Part shown: one piece after another, positions 55,125 through 63,257 of the stretch
Position numbering within the stretch: position 1 is the first letter of the stretch
Layout: every line of letters begins with the position of its first letter
NCBI RefSeq assembly: GCF_003837865.1
Contig: NZ_RQIS01000016.1
Span: 62,001-126,000 of the forward strand
Source: Paraburkholderia dinghuensis
GTDB taxonomy: Bacteria > Pseudomonadota > Gammaproteobacteria > Burkholderiales > Burkholderiaceae
Direction of reading: 5' to 3'
DNA: 64,000 bases
Notes under the pieces: model-generated
The model's database searches: none
Told to the model about the DNA's origin: nothing
The model's input: the letters and a program-made list of their open reading frames with translations, nothing else
Position numbers and translations under genes: made by a program

Positions 55125-55337
55125 ATGCAAATCGGTTCTATCGTACGTACCTTGCATATGGCCGTGCCACAAGGCGCGCGCGGCATCGTAATGCGCATTC
55201 TCGGCGACATGGCCATGGTGACGTGGTATGACGGCGAGCCTGGCACGTCGAAGCAGCTCAACACCGAGCCCTTTTTTCTGGAAGACCTGATCGACACGGG
55301 CGAGCACGTCCTGCCGGCCGGATCGATGATTCACTGA
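55125..55337 (+). CDS. Small conserved-looking hypothetical protein
   Basis: The 70-residue product starts MQIGSIVRTLHMAVPQGARGIVMRILGDMAMVTWYDG and ends in FFLEDLIDTGEHVLPAGSMIH. The first half resembles a small beta-barrel (alternating hydrophobic residues with Gly turns), as in SH3-like or KOW-like domains. The ATG at 55125 has a purine-rich GGGGAAA upstream. It stands alone before the kinase gene. I do not recognise the family; I judge it real from codon use and from the clean start. Confidence 0.72.
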   Translation: MQIGSIVRTLHMAVPQGARGIVMRILGDMAMVTWYDGEPGTSKQLNTEPFFLEDLIDTGEHVLPAGSMIH

Positions 55338-55555
55338 AACGCCTCGCGGCGGCGCGCGAAAGACGCGTGAACGCCGCCTGGCTCGAGAACGCGAGGCACC
55401 GCGCGCATTAAACAGAACGATGCGCACATCGACGTGCACATCGACGCGCGCGAGATCAGCATGGCAAGCGCGAGGAGACCACCCTGCGCACGCGGCGCAC
55501 GAACGCCGCGGCGCATCGCTCGCAGTGCCGGCCCGCAAGAGGCACAATTGCGGCT

Positions 55556-56584
55556 ATGAATCACGATCTCTCCTCTACCCCGGACGACACCTCGTCCGAG
55601 GCGCCCTACGCGCGCCTCACGCCCGAGTGCGTGCTCGACGCGATCGACAGCGTGCTGATCCCCACCGGCCGTCGCACCGACGGCCGCATGCTTGCGCTCA
55701 ACAGCTACGAAAACCGCGTCTACCAGGTGGGTGTCGAAGACGGCTCGCCGCTCGTCGCGAAGTTTTACCGTCCCGCCCGCTGGTCCGACGAGGCGATCCT
55801 CGAAGAACACGCTTTCGTCGAAGAGCTAGCCGCGCGCGAGATTCCCGCCGTGCCGGCGCTCGCTTTCGAACGTCGCACGCTGCACACTTTCGACGGTTTC
55901 CGCTTCGCCGTATTCGAGCGGCGCGGCGGCCGCGCGCCGGACCTCGACCGCAACGACACGCTCGAATGGATTGGCCGCTTCATTGGCCGCATTCACGCGG
56001 TGGGCGCGATGGAGCCCTATCGCGCGCGTCCTGCACTCGATATCCAGACGTTTGGTTACGAACCGCGCGCCTGGCTGCTGGAGCACGGTTTCGTGCCCGC
56101 CGACGTGCGCACCGCGTGGGAAACGGCGGTGAATCTGGCGCTTGAGGGCGTCGAAGCCGCGTTTGAACGCGCAGGCGACGTGCGCACGCTGCGTTTGCAC
56201 GGCGACTGTCACCCGAGCAACCTGCTGTGGACGGACGCGGGTCCGCATTTCGTCGACTTCGACGACAGCCGCATGGGTCCCGCAATCCAGGATCTGTGGC
56301 TGCTGCTGCCGGGCGATCGCGCGGGCGCGTCGCGCGCGCTCACCGATCTACTGGCGGGCTATGAGGACTTCTGCGAATTCGAACCGCGTGAGCTGCATCT
56401 GATCGAAGCGCTGCGCACGCTGCGGCTCATCCACTATTGCGCGTGGCTCGCGCGGCGTTGGCACGATCCCGCGTTTCCGGCTGCGTTTCCGTGGTTCAAC
56501 ACGCAGCGCTACTGGGAAGATCGCATTCTCGAGTTGCGCGAGCAGATCGGCGCGATGCAGGAAGGGCCGCTTTGGCCTGTTTGA
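55556..56584 (+). CDS. srkA: SrkA/YihE-type serine/threonine protein kinase
   Basis: SrkA is a stress-response kinase of the APH/choline-kinase fold that counteracts cell death programmes in E. coli. The 342-residue protein has the N-lobe with SYENRVYQVG and the Lys in LVAKFYRPARWS, the catalytic loop LHGDCHPSNLLW (about residue 218) and the metal-binding VDFDDSRMGPAIQDLW. The start at 55556 is the family start (MNHDLSSTPDDTSSE). It is 218 bp downstream of the small hypothetical gene. The physiological substrate in this organism is unknown. Confidence 0.92.
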   Translation: MNHDLSSTPDDTSSEAPYARLTPECVLDAIDSVLIPTGRRTDGRMLALNSYENRVYQVGVEDGSPLVAKFYRPARWSDEAILEEHAFVEELAAREIPAVPALAFERRTLHTFDGFRFAVFERRGGRAPDLDRNDTLEWIGRFIGRIHAVGAMEPYRARPALDIQTFGYEPRAWLLEHGFVPADVRTAWETAVNLALEGVEAAFERAGDVRTLRLHGDCHPSNLLWTDAGPHFVDFDDSRMGPAIQDLWLLLPGDRAGASRALTDLLAGYEDFCEFEPRELHLIEALRTLRLIHYCAWLARRWHDPAFPAAFPWFNTQRYWEDRILELREQIGAMQEGPLWPV

Positions 56585-57008
56585 GTCGCACTTACGCTGT
56601 GCCGCGCTTTCGGCGGTGCGCTTCGGTGACGTTCGTCAACGGGTTGACCATCCATCGCGGGCTCGAATTTGCGCGCAATCGTTTGCAGTGAAAGCAACGC
56701 TCGCGATATGCGTGCATCTCGCGCGGGGGACGTGTAGCCCGGTTGCCGGGATCAAGCATGTACAACGAAGTAAAACGACGACTGCGCCCCCGGCGTGATG
56801 CGGCGGAGACACCGAGTTCGTATTTGAGGGACGGCAGCGCAACGCACTCGCACTCGCAACCGACCGCGCTTATATGTTGCGCGGTCTCATATTGCCAAGG
56901 CCCGGCTTGGGTTCTATGGTTGCGACATTAAAAGCGCACGGCCGTTTCAGACAGACAGCCAGACAAAGTGCGCAACCGGCGTACCCACGCCCCAATAAGG
57001 AGACACAA
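56585..57008. other. 424-bp leader region of the OFA carrier gene
   Basis: This stretch is the presumed promoter region of the carrier gene. An AAGGAGA ribosome site precedes the ATG at 57009. No gene, clear promoter or RNA element was recognised in the rest. Confidence 0.4.
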
Positions 57009-58418
57009 ATGAGCAGCTTTGCCGATTCGAAGCCCGGCGCCCCAGCCGCGCCCTTCTTTTCGAAGGAGGCGACCATCGCGCCCCCCGGGTTTTCCCGGTG
57101 GATGGTGCCGCCCGCGGCGCTTGCCGTTCATCTTTGTATCGGTCAGGCCTACGCCTTCTCGGTGTTCAACGCGCCGCTCACGAAAGTCATCGGCATAACT
57201 AAATCTGCGCCCGACGACTGGGCGCTCACGTCGCTCGGCTGGATTTTCTCGCTCGCGATCGTTTTCCTCGGCCTGTCGGCAGCGTTCGGCGGAAAATGGC
57301 TCGAACGTGTCGGCCCGCGGCGCACGATGTTCACGGCGGCTTGCTGCTTCGGCGGCGGCTTTCTCGTGTCGGCGCTCGGTGTGTGGCTTCACGAAATCTG
57401 GCTGCTGTATCTCGGCTATGGCGTGATTGGCGGCGTCGGGCTCGGGCTCGGTTACGTCTCGCCGGTCTCGACGCTGATTCGCTGGTTCCCCGACCGTCGC
57501 GGCATGGCGACGGGCATGGCCATCATGGGCTTCGGCGGCGGCGCGATGATTGCCGCGCCTTTGTCCGTATTGCTGATGAAGCATTTCGCCAGCGATACGA
57601 GCGTGGGCGTTGCGCAGACTTTCGTCGTGCTCGGCGTGGCGTACTTCATCTCGATGACGATCGGTGCGCTCGCCATCCGCGTGCCCGCGCCGGGCTGGAA
57701 GCCGGCCGGCTGGACGCCGCCCGCGACCACGGCCAAGCTCGTGTCGCGCGCGGACGTGCACATCGATCAAGCCCTCAAGACGCCGCAGTTCTACCTGATC
57801 TGGCTCGTGCTGTTCCTCAACGTGACGGCCGGTATCGGTATCCTCGGCCAGGCTTCGGTGATGATCCAGGAGAGCTTCAAGGACACCGTGACCGCAGGTG
57901 CCGCGGCGGGCTTCGTCGGCCTGCTCTCGCTCTTCAACATGGGCGGGCGGTTCGTGTGGGCGTCGGCGTCTGACTGGGTGGGCCGCAAGAACACGTACTT
58001 CATCTTCTTTGCGCTGGGCGCGGCGCTTTACTATGCCGTGCCGCAGTTCGCGCAGAGCGGCAACATCGTGCTCTTCGTGCTCGCGTACTGCCTGATTCTC
58101 TCGATGTACGGCGGCGGCTTCTCCACCGTGCCGGCCTATCTTGCCGACATGTTCGGCACGGCGTTCGTCGGCGGCATTCACGGGCGTCTGTTGACCGCGT
58201 GGGCGGCTGCAGGCGTCGCGGGCCCGGTGCTCGTGAATTACCTGCGCGCGTACCAGGTGGCGAATGGCGTCGCGAAGGCCGATGCCTATACGATGACCGT
58301 CCACATCATGGCGGTGCTGCTCGTGGTCGGCTTCTTCTGCAACCTGCTCATCAAGCGCGTCCACGAGAAGCATCACATGAGCGAATCGGGCGAAGCGCAA
58401 CTCGCCGTCGGCAAATAA
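57009..58418 (+). CDS. OFA-family (oxalate/formate antiporter-like) MFS carrier
   Basis: The 469-residue protein has 12 membrane helices and belongs to the oxalate/formate antiporter branch of MFS. Typical stretches are GQAYAFSVFNAPLTKVIGI in helix 1, the loop SPVSTLIRWFPDRRGMATGMAIMGFGGGAM and the loop GGRFVWASASDWVGRKNTYFIF. The start at 57009 (MSSFADSKPGAP) has AAGGAGA seven bases upstream. Thirteen bp after its stop comes a 42-residue gene of the MFS small-subunit type. Substrate could be oxalate, formate or another small carboxylate. Confidence 0.9.
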   Translation: MSSFADSKPGAPAAPFFSKEATIAPPGFSRWMVPPAALAVHLCIGQAYAFSVFNAPLTKVIGITKSAPDDWALTSLGWIFSLAIVFLGLSAAFGGKWLERVGPRRTMFTAACCFGGGFLVSALGVWLHEIWLLYLGYGVIGGVGLGLGYVSPVSTLIRWFPDRRGMATGMAIMGFGGGAMIAAPLSVLLMKHFASDTSVGVAQTFVVLGVAYFISMTIGALAIRVPAPGWKPAGWTPPATTAKLVSRADVHIDQALKTPQFYLIWLVLFLNVTAGIGILGQASVMIQESFKDTVTAGAAAGFVGLLSLFNMGGRFVWASASDWVGRKNTYFIFFALGAALYYAVPQFAQSGNIVLFVLAYCLILSMYGGGFSTVPAYLADMFGTAFVGGIHGRLLTAWAAAGVAGPVLVNYLRAYQVANGVAKADAYTMTVHIMAVLLVVGFFCNLLIKRVHEKHHMSESGEAQLAVGK

Positions 58419-58431
58419 GGAGAATTGAACG

Positions 58432-58560
58432 ATGAATACGATGGCCGATACGAAGTCGTCGAACAAGCTGTTGATGGCGGTTTTCTGGCTGTACGTGCTC
58501 GTGCCGCTCGCCTGGGGCGTGACCAACACGCTGATCCAGGCGATGAAGCTGTTCGGGTAA
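58432..58560 (+). CDS. MFS transporter small subunit
   Basis: A 42-residue protein starts at ATG 58432 with a good AGGAGA site eight bases upstream. It has a polar N-terminus (MNTMADTKSSNK) and one membrane helix, LLMAVFWLYVLVPLAWGVTN, followed by TLIQAMKLFG. This matches the small accessory subunit that follows OFA-type carriers in many beta-proteobacteria. It is co-transcribed with the carrier gene. Its exact role (stability or targeting of the carrier) is unproven. Confidence 0.85.
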   Translation: MNTMADTKSSNKLLMAVFWLYVLVPLAWGVTNTLIQAMKLFG

Positions 58561-58575
58561 GCGGCGCTTCAGCCC

Positions 58576-58603
58576 GGGGCGCGCCGCGTGGGCGGCGCGC
58601 CCG
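58576..58603. terminator. GC-rich hairpin between convergent genes
   Basis: GGGCGCGCCGC (58577-58587) and GCGGCGCGCCC (58592-58602) form a perfect 11-bp stem with a 4-base loop in the 43-bp gap between the MFS small subunit and the xdhC stop. There is no T-run, so it may act as a barrier or mRNA 3' stabiliser rather than a classical terminator. Confidence 0.5.
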
Positions 58604-59626
58604 TCAAACATGACAATCCGAGGATGCGCCCGCCGAGATTTCGCGCGCCGCTTTGGCGCCTTCGACCTGGAGAATGGTGGGCAGTGAGACGCCGTTCTTC
58701 GCCGCGGTGACCTCCGCGAGGATCGACACCGCGATTTCAGGCGGCGTGCGGCTGCCGATGTAGATGCCCACGGGGCCATGCATCCGCACGAGTTGGGCGT
58801 CATCCAGATCGAACTCCTTGAGCCGTTCACGCCGCGCCGCGTTGTTACGCCGCGAGCCGAGCGCGCCCACATAGAACGCGTGCGTCTTGAGCGCTTCCAT
58901 TAGCGCGAGATCGTCGAGTTTCGGATCGTGCGTGAGCGCGATCACCGCGCAACGTTCGTCGAGCTTCATGTCGAGCACGGTATCGTCCGGCATGGTGCGC
59001 ACGAGCGTCGTGCCCGGCACGTCCCATGTGTCCGTGTATTCTTCGCGCGGATCGCACACCGTCACCTGGTAATCGAGCCCCACGGCGATCTGGCAGAGAT
59101 AGCGCGAAAGCTGACCCGCACCGATCACGAGCATGCGGTAGCGCGGCCCGTGGATCGTAGTGAGACGATTGCCGTCGAAAATGACGCCATCGGTGGCGCT
59201 GGCGGGGCCGAGCGAGGCCTGGCCGCTCGCCATGTCGAGCGTGCGCGCGACGAGTTCGCCGCGCTCCACGGCGTCGAGCAGCGCGCGGATGCCGCCCGCT
59301 TCAGCGAGCGGCTCCAGCACGAGCTGGATCGTGCCGCCGCACGGCAGCCCGAAGCGATGCGCCTCTTCAGCCGTGATGCCGTACTTCACGGTCTCGGGCT
59401 TTTCGATGTGGATGCCTTCGCGGCGCACGCGGTCGATCAGATCGTCCTCGATGCAGCCGCCCGACACCGAACCCACCACAAGCCCATCCTCGCGCACGAC
59501 GAGCATCGCGCCTTCAGGACGCGGCGACGAGCCCCACGTCTTCACCACCGTCACGAGGAGCGCGCGATGACCTTCGTCGAGCCAGCGCACGCTGGATTTC
59601 AGGACTTCGAGATCCACGCTGTCCAT
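58604..59626 (-). CDS. XdhC/CoxF family molybdenum-cofactor maturation factor
   Basis: XdhC proteins bind the molybdenum cofactor and deliver it, after sulfuration, to xanthine-dehydrogenase-type enzymes. The 340-residue protein has an N-terminal XdhC_CoxI domain with SSPRPEGAMLVVREDG and GSVSGGCIED, and a C-terminal Rossmann domain with RMLVIGAGQLSRYLCQIA, ALTHDPKLDDLAL and YVGALGSRRNNAARRERL. It is the last gene of the minus-strand molybdenum hydroxylase operon and its start overlaps the coxG-like gene by 28 bp, with an AAGGAGA site inside that gene. Confidence 0.92.
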   Translation of the reverse strand: MDSVDLEVLKSSVRWLDEGHRALLVTVVKTWGSSPRPEGAMLVVREDGLVVGSVSGGCIEDDLIDRVRREGIHIEKPETVKYGITAEEAHRFGLPCGGTIQLVLEPLAEAGGIRALLDAVERGELVARTLDMASGQASLGPASATDGVIFDGNRLTTIHGPRYRMLVIGAGQLSRYLCQIAVGLDYQVTVCDPREEYTDTWDVPGTTLVRTMPDDTVLDMKLDERCAVIALTHDPKLDDLALMEALKTHAFYVGALGSRRNNAARRERLKEFDLDDAQLVRMHGPVGIYIGSRTPPEIAVSILAEVTAAKNGVSLPTILQVEGAKAAREISAGASSDCHV

Positions 59627-60183
59627 GAGCGTCTCCTTTTGTTCGGTTCGTCGCCGGATGGTGCTTCGGCGGCATCGTCCCCTTCGGTTTGCGGCGCTTC
59701 AGCTTCTTCCGTTTGTTCCGCCTCTGCGATCACGCTTGTGCTATCGCCCAGTTGCTCGCCGAAGCGTTTGAAGAAATGCGCCGCGATCTTTTGCGCCGCA
59801 CCGTCGACGAGCCGCGAGCCGATCTGCGCGAGCTTGCCGCCCACCTGTGCAGTCGCTGTGTAACTTAGCGTGGTCGCATCGTCGCCTGCGCTCTGGAGCA
59901 GAACCTGCGCACTGCCCTTGCCGAAACCCGCCGCGCCGCCCTGGCCTTCGAAGTGGATCGTGTAGCGGTTGGGCGCCTCGACGTCGGTCAGCGCCAGGCG
60001 GCCCTTGAAGCGCGCCTTCACCGGACCGACCGCCGCCATCAGCGCAACGGACCAGGCGTTCTCGCCGTCGGCCTCGATGCTTTCGCAGCCGGGAATGCAG
60101 GCCTTCAGGATGGCCGTGTCGTTGAGCGCCTCCCACGCCCGCTGCTGCGGTACCGGCAGCGAGTGGCTTTCGGTCAGCTCCAT
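59599..60183 (-). CDS. CoxG-like SRPBCC protein
   Basis: CoxG-type proteins carry a START/Bet v1-like lipid-binding fold. In carboxydotrophs CoxG has been linked to membrane attachment of CO dehydrogenase, and recent work on mycobacteria shows a quinone-related role. The 194 residues start MELTESHSLPVPQQRAWEALND and include AILKACIPGCESIE and GFGKGSAQVLL. The C-terminal ~40 residues are acidic and then basic (NKRRRSWTAW), possibly membrane-interacting. It overlaps the VWA gene by 10 bp and xdhC by 28 bp. Confidence 0.88.
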   Translation of the reverse strand: MELTESHSLPVPQQRAWEALNDTAILKACIPGCESIEADGENAWSVALMAAVGPVKARFKGRLALTDVEAPNRYTIHFEGQGGAAGFGKGSAQVLLQSAGDDATTLSYTATAQVGGKLAQIGSRLVDGAAQKIAAHFFKRFGEQLGDSTSVIAEAEQTEEAEAPQTEGDDAAEAPSGDEPNKRRRSWTAWISKS

Positions 60184-61460
60184 CTTTTCCCCCCTTGTTG
60201 TGACGCCCGCAGTGGCACGCTGCGTGAGTGCGGTGCCAGTGGCGCCACGCTCAGGCTGCGCCCGAATGCTTCAAGACTTTCCAGATCGTGGACCGGATAG
60301 TGGGCATCCACATGCGGCAGCATCGCTTGCACGCCGCGTGCCTTCGGCGTGAAGCCGCTGTAGCGCAGCAGCGGATTGAGCCACACCACGCGATGCGCGA
60401 AGCGATGGAGGCGCGCCATTTCGGCGGCGAGCGTTTCGGTGGCTTCGTGATCGAGTCCATCGGTGACGATCAGCACGGTTGCACGACCACTGAGCATGCG
60501 GCGCGCCCAGCGGCGGTTGAATTCGCCGAGCGTGGCGCCGATGCGCGTGCCGCCCGACCAGTCCGCGACCTGCGCACAGAGTTGCGCGAGTGCGATGTCG
60601 GGGTCGCGTTCGCGCAGTGCGCGCGTCGCCGGCGTGAGGCGCGTGCCGAAGAGGAAGAGTTGCAGGCGCTCGCGCGAATGCAGCAGTGCGTGGCAGTAGT
60701 AGAGCACTGCGCGCGAATAGCTGCTCATCGATCCGGAGATGTCGAGCAGCAGCACGACGGGCGGCTTGCGTTCGACCGGTGCGCGATATTTCCACACCGT
60801 CCAGTCGCCGCCCGCGCGCACCGCGTGGCGCGCACTGGCGCGCAGATCGGCATGCGTGCCGTGCGACGCGGCTTTGAGGCGGCGCGTGCGCTCGGTCGCG
60901 AGCGGGAGGCGGCGCGCGCGGATCAGGTGGCGCAGCGTGCGCCATTCGTCGGCGGTGAGCGTGTCGAAGTCCCGGTGACGCAGGCGCTCTTCTGCGCTGA
61001 ACGTCGCGTGCGCGCGCAGTTCGTATTCGTCCTGCCGCCGGGATTCGGGCTTGTGCGCGCCGTGCTGCGCGGGCGCTCGCGCGGCGAGGGCATCGGCGAG
61101 ACGGTTGTTGCGGCGCGGCGGCGGCACGCCGCCTTGCACCTTGGGCAGGAGCAACGCGCGCAGCTTGCCTTCCCAGTCGGGGTCGCGCCAGAAGAGATCG
61201 AACGCGGCGTAAAAGAGGTCACGTTCGTCGGCCGCCGACGTGAAGAGCGCCGCGAGTGCCGCGCGAACATCGTCGCGGCGTGTGAGATCGATGAGACAAA
61301 GCGCGTCGATCGCGTCGACGGCCTGCGCGGACGACATCGGCAGACCCGCGTGGCGCAATACGCGCACGAAATGCACGACGTTGCGGGCGAATATGGCCGG
61401 TGCGTCGTCGCGTTCGTTGCGTTCAGCGGCGTCGGTTGCGAACGGTGGCGCGGAATCCAT
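60174..61460 (-). CDS. CoxE-like VWA-domain protein
   Basis: CoxE works with the MoxR ATPase CoxD in maturing the molybdenum/copper site of CO dehydrogenase-type enzymes. The 428-residue protein has a helical N-terminal region and a C-terminal von Willebrand A domain with the metal-ion site DISGSMS (about residue 240), a Thr in SGGTRIGATL and the Asp in VTDGLDHE. It starts 4 bp after the MoxR gene stops and overlaps coxG by 10 bp, so the three are translated together. Confidence 0.9.
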   Translation of the reverse strand: MDSAPPFATDAAERNERDDAPAIFARNVVHFVRVLRHAGLPMSSAQAVDAIDALCLIDLTRRDDVRAALAALFTSAADERDLFYAAFDLFWRDPDWEGKLRALLLPKVQGGVPPPRRNNRLADALAARAPAQHGAHKPESRRQDEYELRAHATFSAEERLRHRDFDTLTADEWRTLRHLIRARRLPLATERTRRLKAASHGTHADLRASARHAVRAGGDWTVWKYRAPVERKPPVVLLLDISGSMSSYSRAVLYYCHALLHSRERLQLFLFGTRLTPATRALRERDPDIALAQLCAQVADWSGGTRIGATLGEFNRRWARRMLSGRATVLIVTDGLDHEATETLAAEMARLHRFAHRVVWLNPLLRYSGFTPKARGVQAMLPHVDAHYPVHDLESLEAFGRSLSVAPLAPHSRSVPLRASQQGGKRWS

Positions 61461-61464
61461 CGGT

Positions 61465-62352
61465 TCACTCCGCGACCGCGAGCGTTTCGGCGATACGCTG
61501 CGCGTCGAGTTGCGCGAGGTCGTCCTGATACTTGAGCAGCACGCCGAGCGTGTCCTGCACCGACTGCGGATCGAGTTCCGTCACCGAAAGCGCGGCCAGC
61601 GCACGGCACCAGTCGATCGTTTCGGCGATACCGGGCGCCTTGAAGAGATCCATCGTGCGAAGCTTGTGCACGAAGTCCACCGCGCGACGCTGCAATTGCG
61701 CCGACGTTTCCGGCGCGCGCGCCGCCACGATCGCGAGTTCGCGTTCGCGCTCGGGGTAGTCGAGCCATTGATAGATGCAGCGGCGCTTGAGCGCGTCGTG
61801 GACTTCGCGCGTGCGGTTCGAGGTGATGACGACGAGCGGCGGAACGTCCGCGCGCACTGTGCCGTACTCGGGAATCGATACCTGGAAATCCGAAAGAAGC
61901 TCGAGCAGGAAGGCTTCGAATGGCTCGTCGGCGCGATCGATTTCGTCGATCAGCAGCACGCGGCGTGCGGCCGGGTTCTGCGGATCGGGTTGCAGCGCCT
62001 GCAGCAATGGCCGCTTGAGCAGGAATTCGTCTCGATAGAGCGTGTCGTTGCGCGGCTTTTCGTGCGCCGCCTCGGCAAGCCGCAGCGCCATGATCTGGCG
62101 CGGATAGTCCCACTCGTAGAGCGCGCTCGCCGTGTCGAGCCCTTCGTAGCATTGCAGCCGCAGAAGCGTCGTGCCGAGCAGCGCGGCGGCGGCTTTCGCT
62201 AGCTCGGTCTTGCCGACGCCCGGCTCGCCTTCGAGAAAGAGCGGCCGCTGCATGCGCAGCGCGAGAAAGAGCGCGGTCGCGAGTTCGCGGCTTGCGAAAT
62301 AGCCGCGCGATTGAAGTTGCGCGAGGGTGTCGTCGATCGAGGCCGGTTGCAT
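61465..62352 (-). CDS. CoxD-like MoxR AAA+ ATPase
   Basis: MoxR-type ATPases act as chaperones for metalloenzyme assembly together with VWA proteins. The 295-residue protein has Walker A GEPGVGKTELAKA (about residues 42-54), Walker B RVLLIDEIDRADEPFEAFLLE, the sensor TSNRTREVHDALKRRC and C-terminal lid with WCRALAALSVTELDP. It lies between the FAD subunit and the VWA gene of the molybdenum hydroxylase operon, supporting the CoxD assignment. Confidence 0.92.
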   Translation of the reverse strand: MQPASIDDTLAQLQSRGYFASRELATALFLALRMQRPLFLEGEPGVGKTELAKAAAALLGTTLLRLQCYEGLDTASALYEWDYPRQIMALRLAEAAHEKPRNDTLYRDEFLLKRPLLQALQPDPQNPAARRVLLIDEIDRADEPFEAFLLELLSDFQVSIPEYGTVRADVPPLVVITSNRTREVHDALKRRCIYQWLDYPERERELAIVAARAPETSAQLQRRAVDFVHKLRTMDLFKAPGIAETIDWCRALAALSVTELDPQSVQDTLGVLLKYQDDLAQLDAQRIAETLAVAE

Positions 62353-62446
62353 GGCGTGCCTGAAAACGCGAAAACTCGAAAACGCAAATACGCGGTCACT
62401 CGCGCACCGGTTGCGCCGATGCGCGAGCGACCGCTTCGTCGCGGAC

Positions 62447-63244
62447 CTAGCCGAGTGCCCTCGTCACCGCACGCGCCGCGAGCACCGGAATCAGGTGCGC
62501 GCGGTATGCGGCGCTGGCGTGCAGGTCGGTATTGAGGTCGTCGTCGGCGATCGTCACCGCGCGCGCGGCGGCGGGCGTGAAGCTGGCCGTGAGCGCCTGC
62601 TCCAGCGGCGTCGCGCGAAACACCGATGGCGCCGCGCCCGTCACCGCCACACGCACGCCATCGGCGAACTTCGCGACGAACACGCCGGTCAGCGCGAATT
62701 GCGAAGCCGGGTTCCTGAACTTCTCGTACGCGGCGCACTCGGGCACCGGGAACTCGACGGACACGATCAGTTCGTCGGGTGCCAGGGCGGTCTCGTACAT
62801 GCCGACGAAGAACGCATCGGCGGCGATGCGTCGCCGGTCGGTGACGATCGTCGCGTTCAACGCGAGCGCGGCGGCGGGATAGTCGGCGGCCGGGTCGTTG
62901 TTCGCGAGCGAGCCGCCCAGCGTCCCGAGCGCACGCACCTGGCGGTCGCCGATGTGCGCGGCGAGGTCCGCGAGCGCGGGTAACCCGTTGCGGATCAGCG
63001 TGCCCTCGGCCACATCCGTATGGCACACGGCGGCGCCCACTTTCACCACCTTGCCGTCCGCCTCGATCGCCTTGAGGCCGGGAATGCGGGTGACGTCCAC
63101 GAGCGTCGACGGCTGTGCGAGCCGCAGCTTCATCGCTGCGAGCAGGCTCTGGCCGCCTCCGAGGTACTTCGCGTCCGCGTCGCTTGCGAGCGTTTTCACG
63201 GCGCCTTGTGCATCGGTGGCGCGCTGGTAATCGAATGAGTACAT
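62447..63244 (-). CDS. Molybdenum hydroxylase FAD-binding subunit (CoxM-like)
   Basis: This 265-residue flavoprotein is the medium subunit of a xanthine-dehydrogenase/CO-dehydrogenase-type enzyme that passes electrons from iron-sulfur centres to the acceptor. It shows the two FAD motifs YLGGGQSLLAAMK near residue 30 and GTLGGSLANNDPAADYP near 110, and the C-terminal CO_deh_flav_C domain. It starts 13 bp after the large-subunit stop. The iron-sulfur subunit gene is not in the window and probably lies further upstream of the large subunit. Confidence 0.93.
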   Translation of the reverse strand: MYSFDYQRATDAQGAVKTLASDADAKYLGGGQSLLAAMKLRLAQPSTLVDVTRIPGLKAIEADGKVVKVGAAVCHTDVAEGTLIRNGLPALADLAAHIGDRQVRALGTLGGSLANNDPAADYPAAALALNATIVTDRRRIAADAFFVGMYETALAPDELIVSVEFPVPECAAYEKFRNPASQFALTGVFVAKFADGVRVAVTGAAPSVFRATPLEQALTASFTPAAARAVTIADDDLNTDLHASAAYRAHLIPVLAARAVTRALG

Positions 63245-63257
63245 GGTGCGCCTCCGC

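Noticed and set aside
56928..58529. 533-codon minus-strand frame opposite the OFA carrier
   Set aside because: It is a His/Arg/Glu-rich antisense shadow. The plus strand encodes a clear MFS protein with ribosome site.
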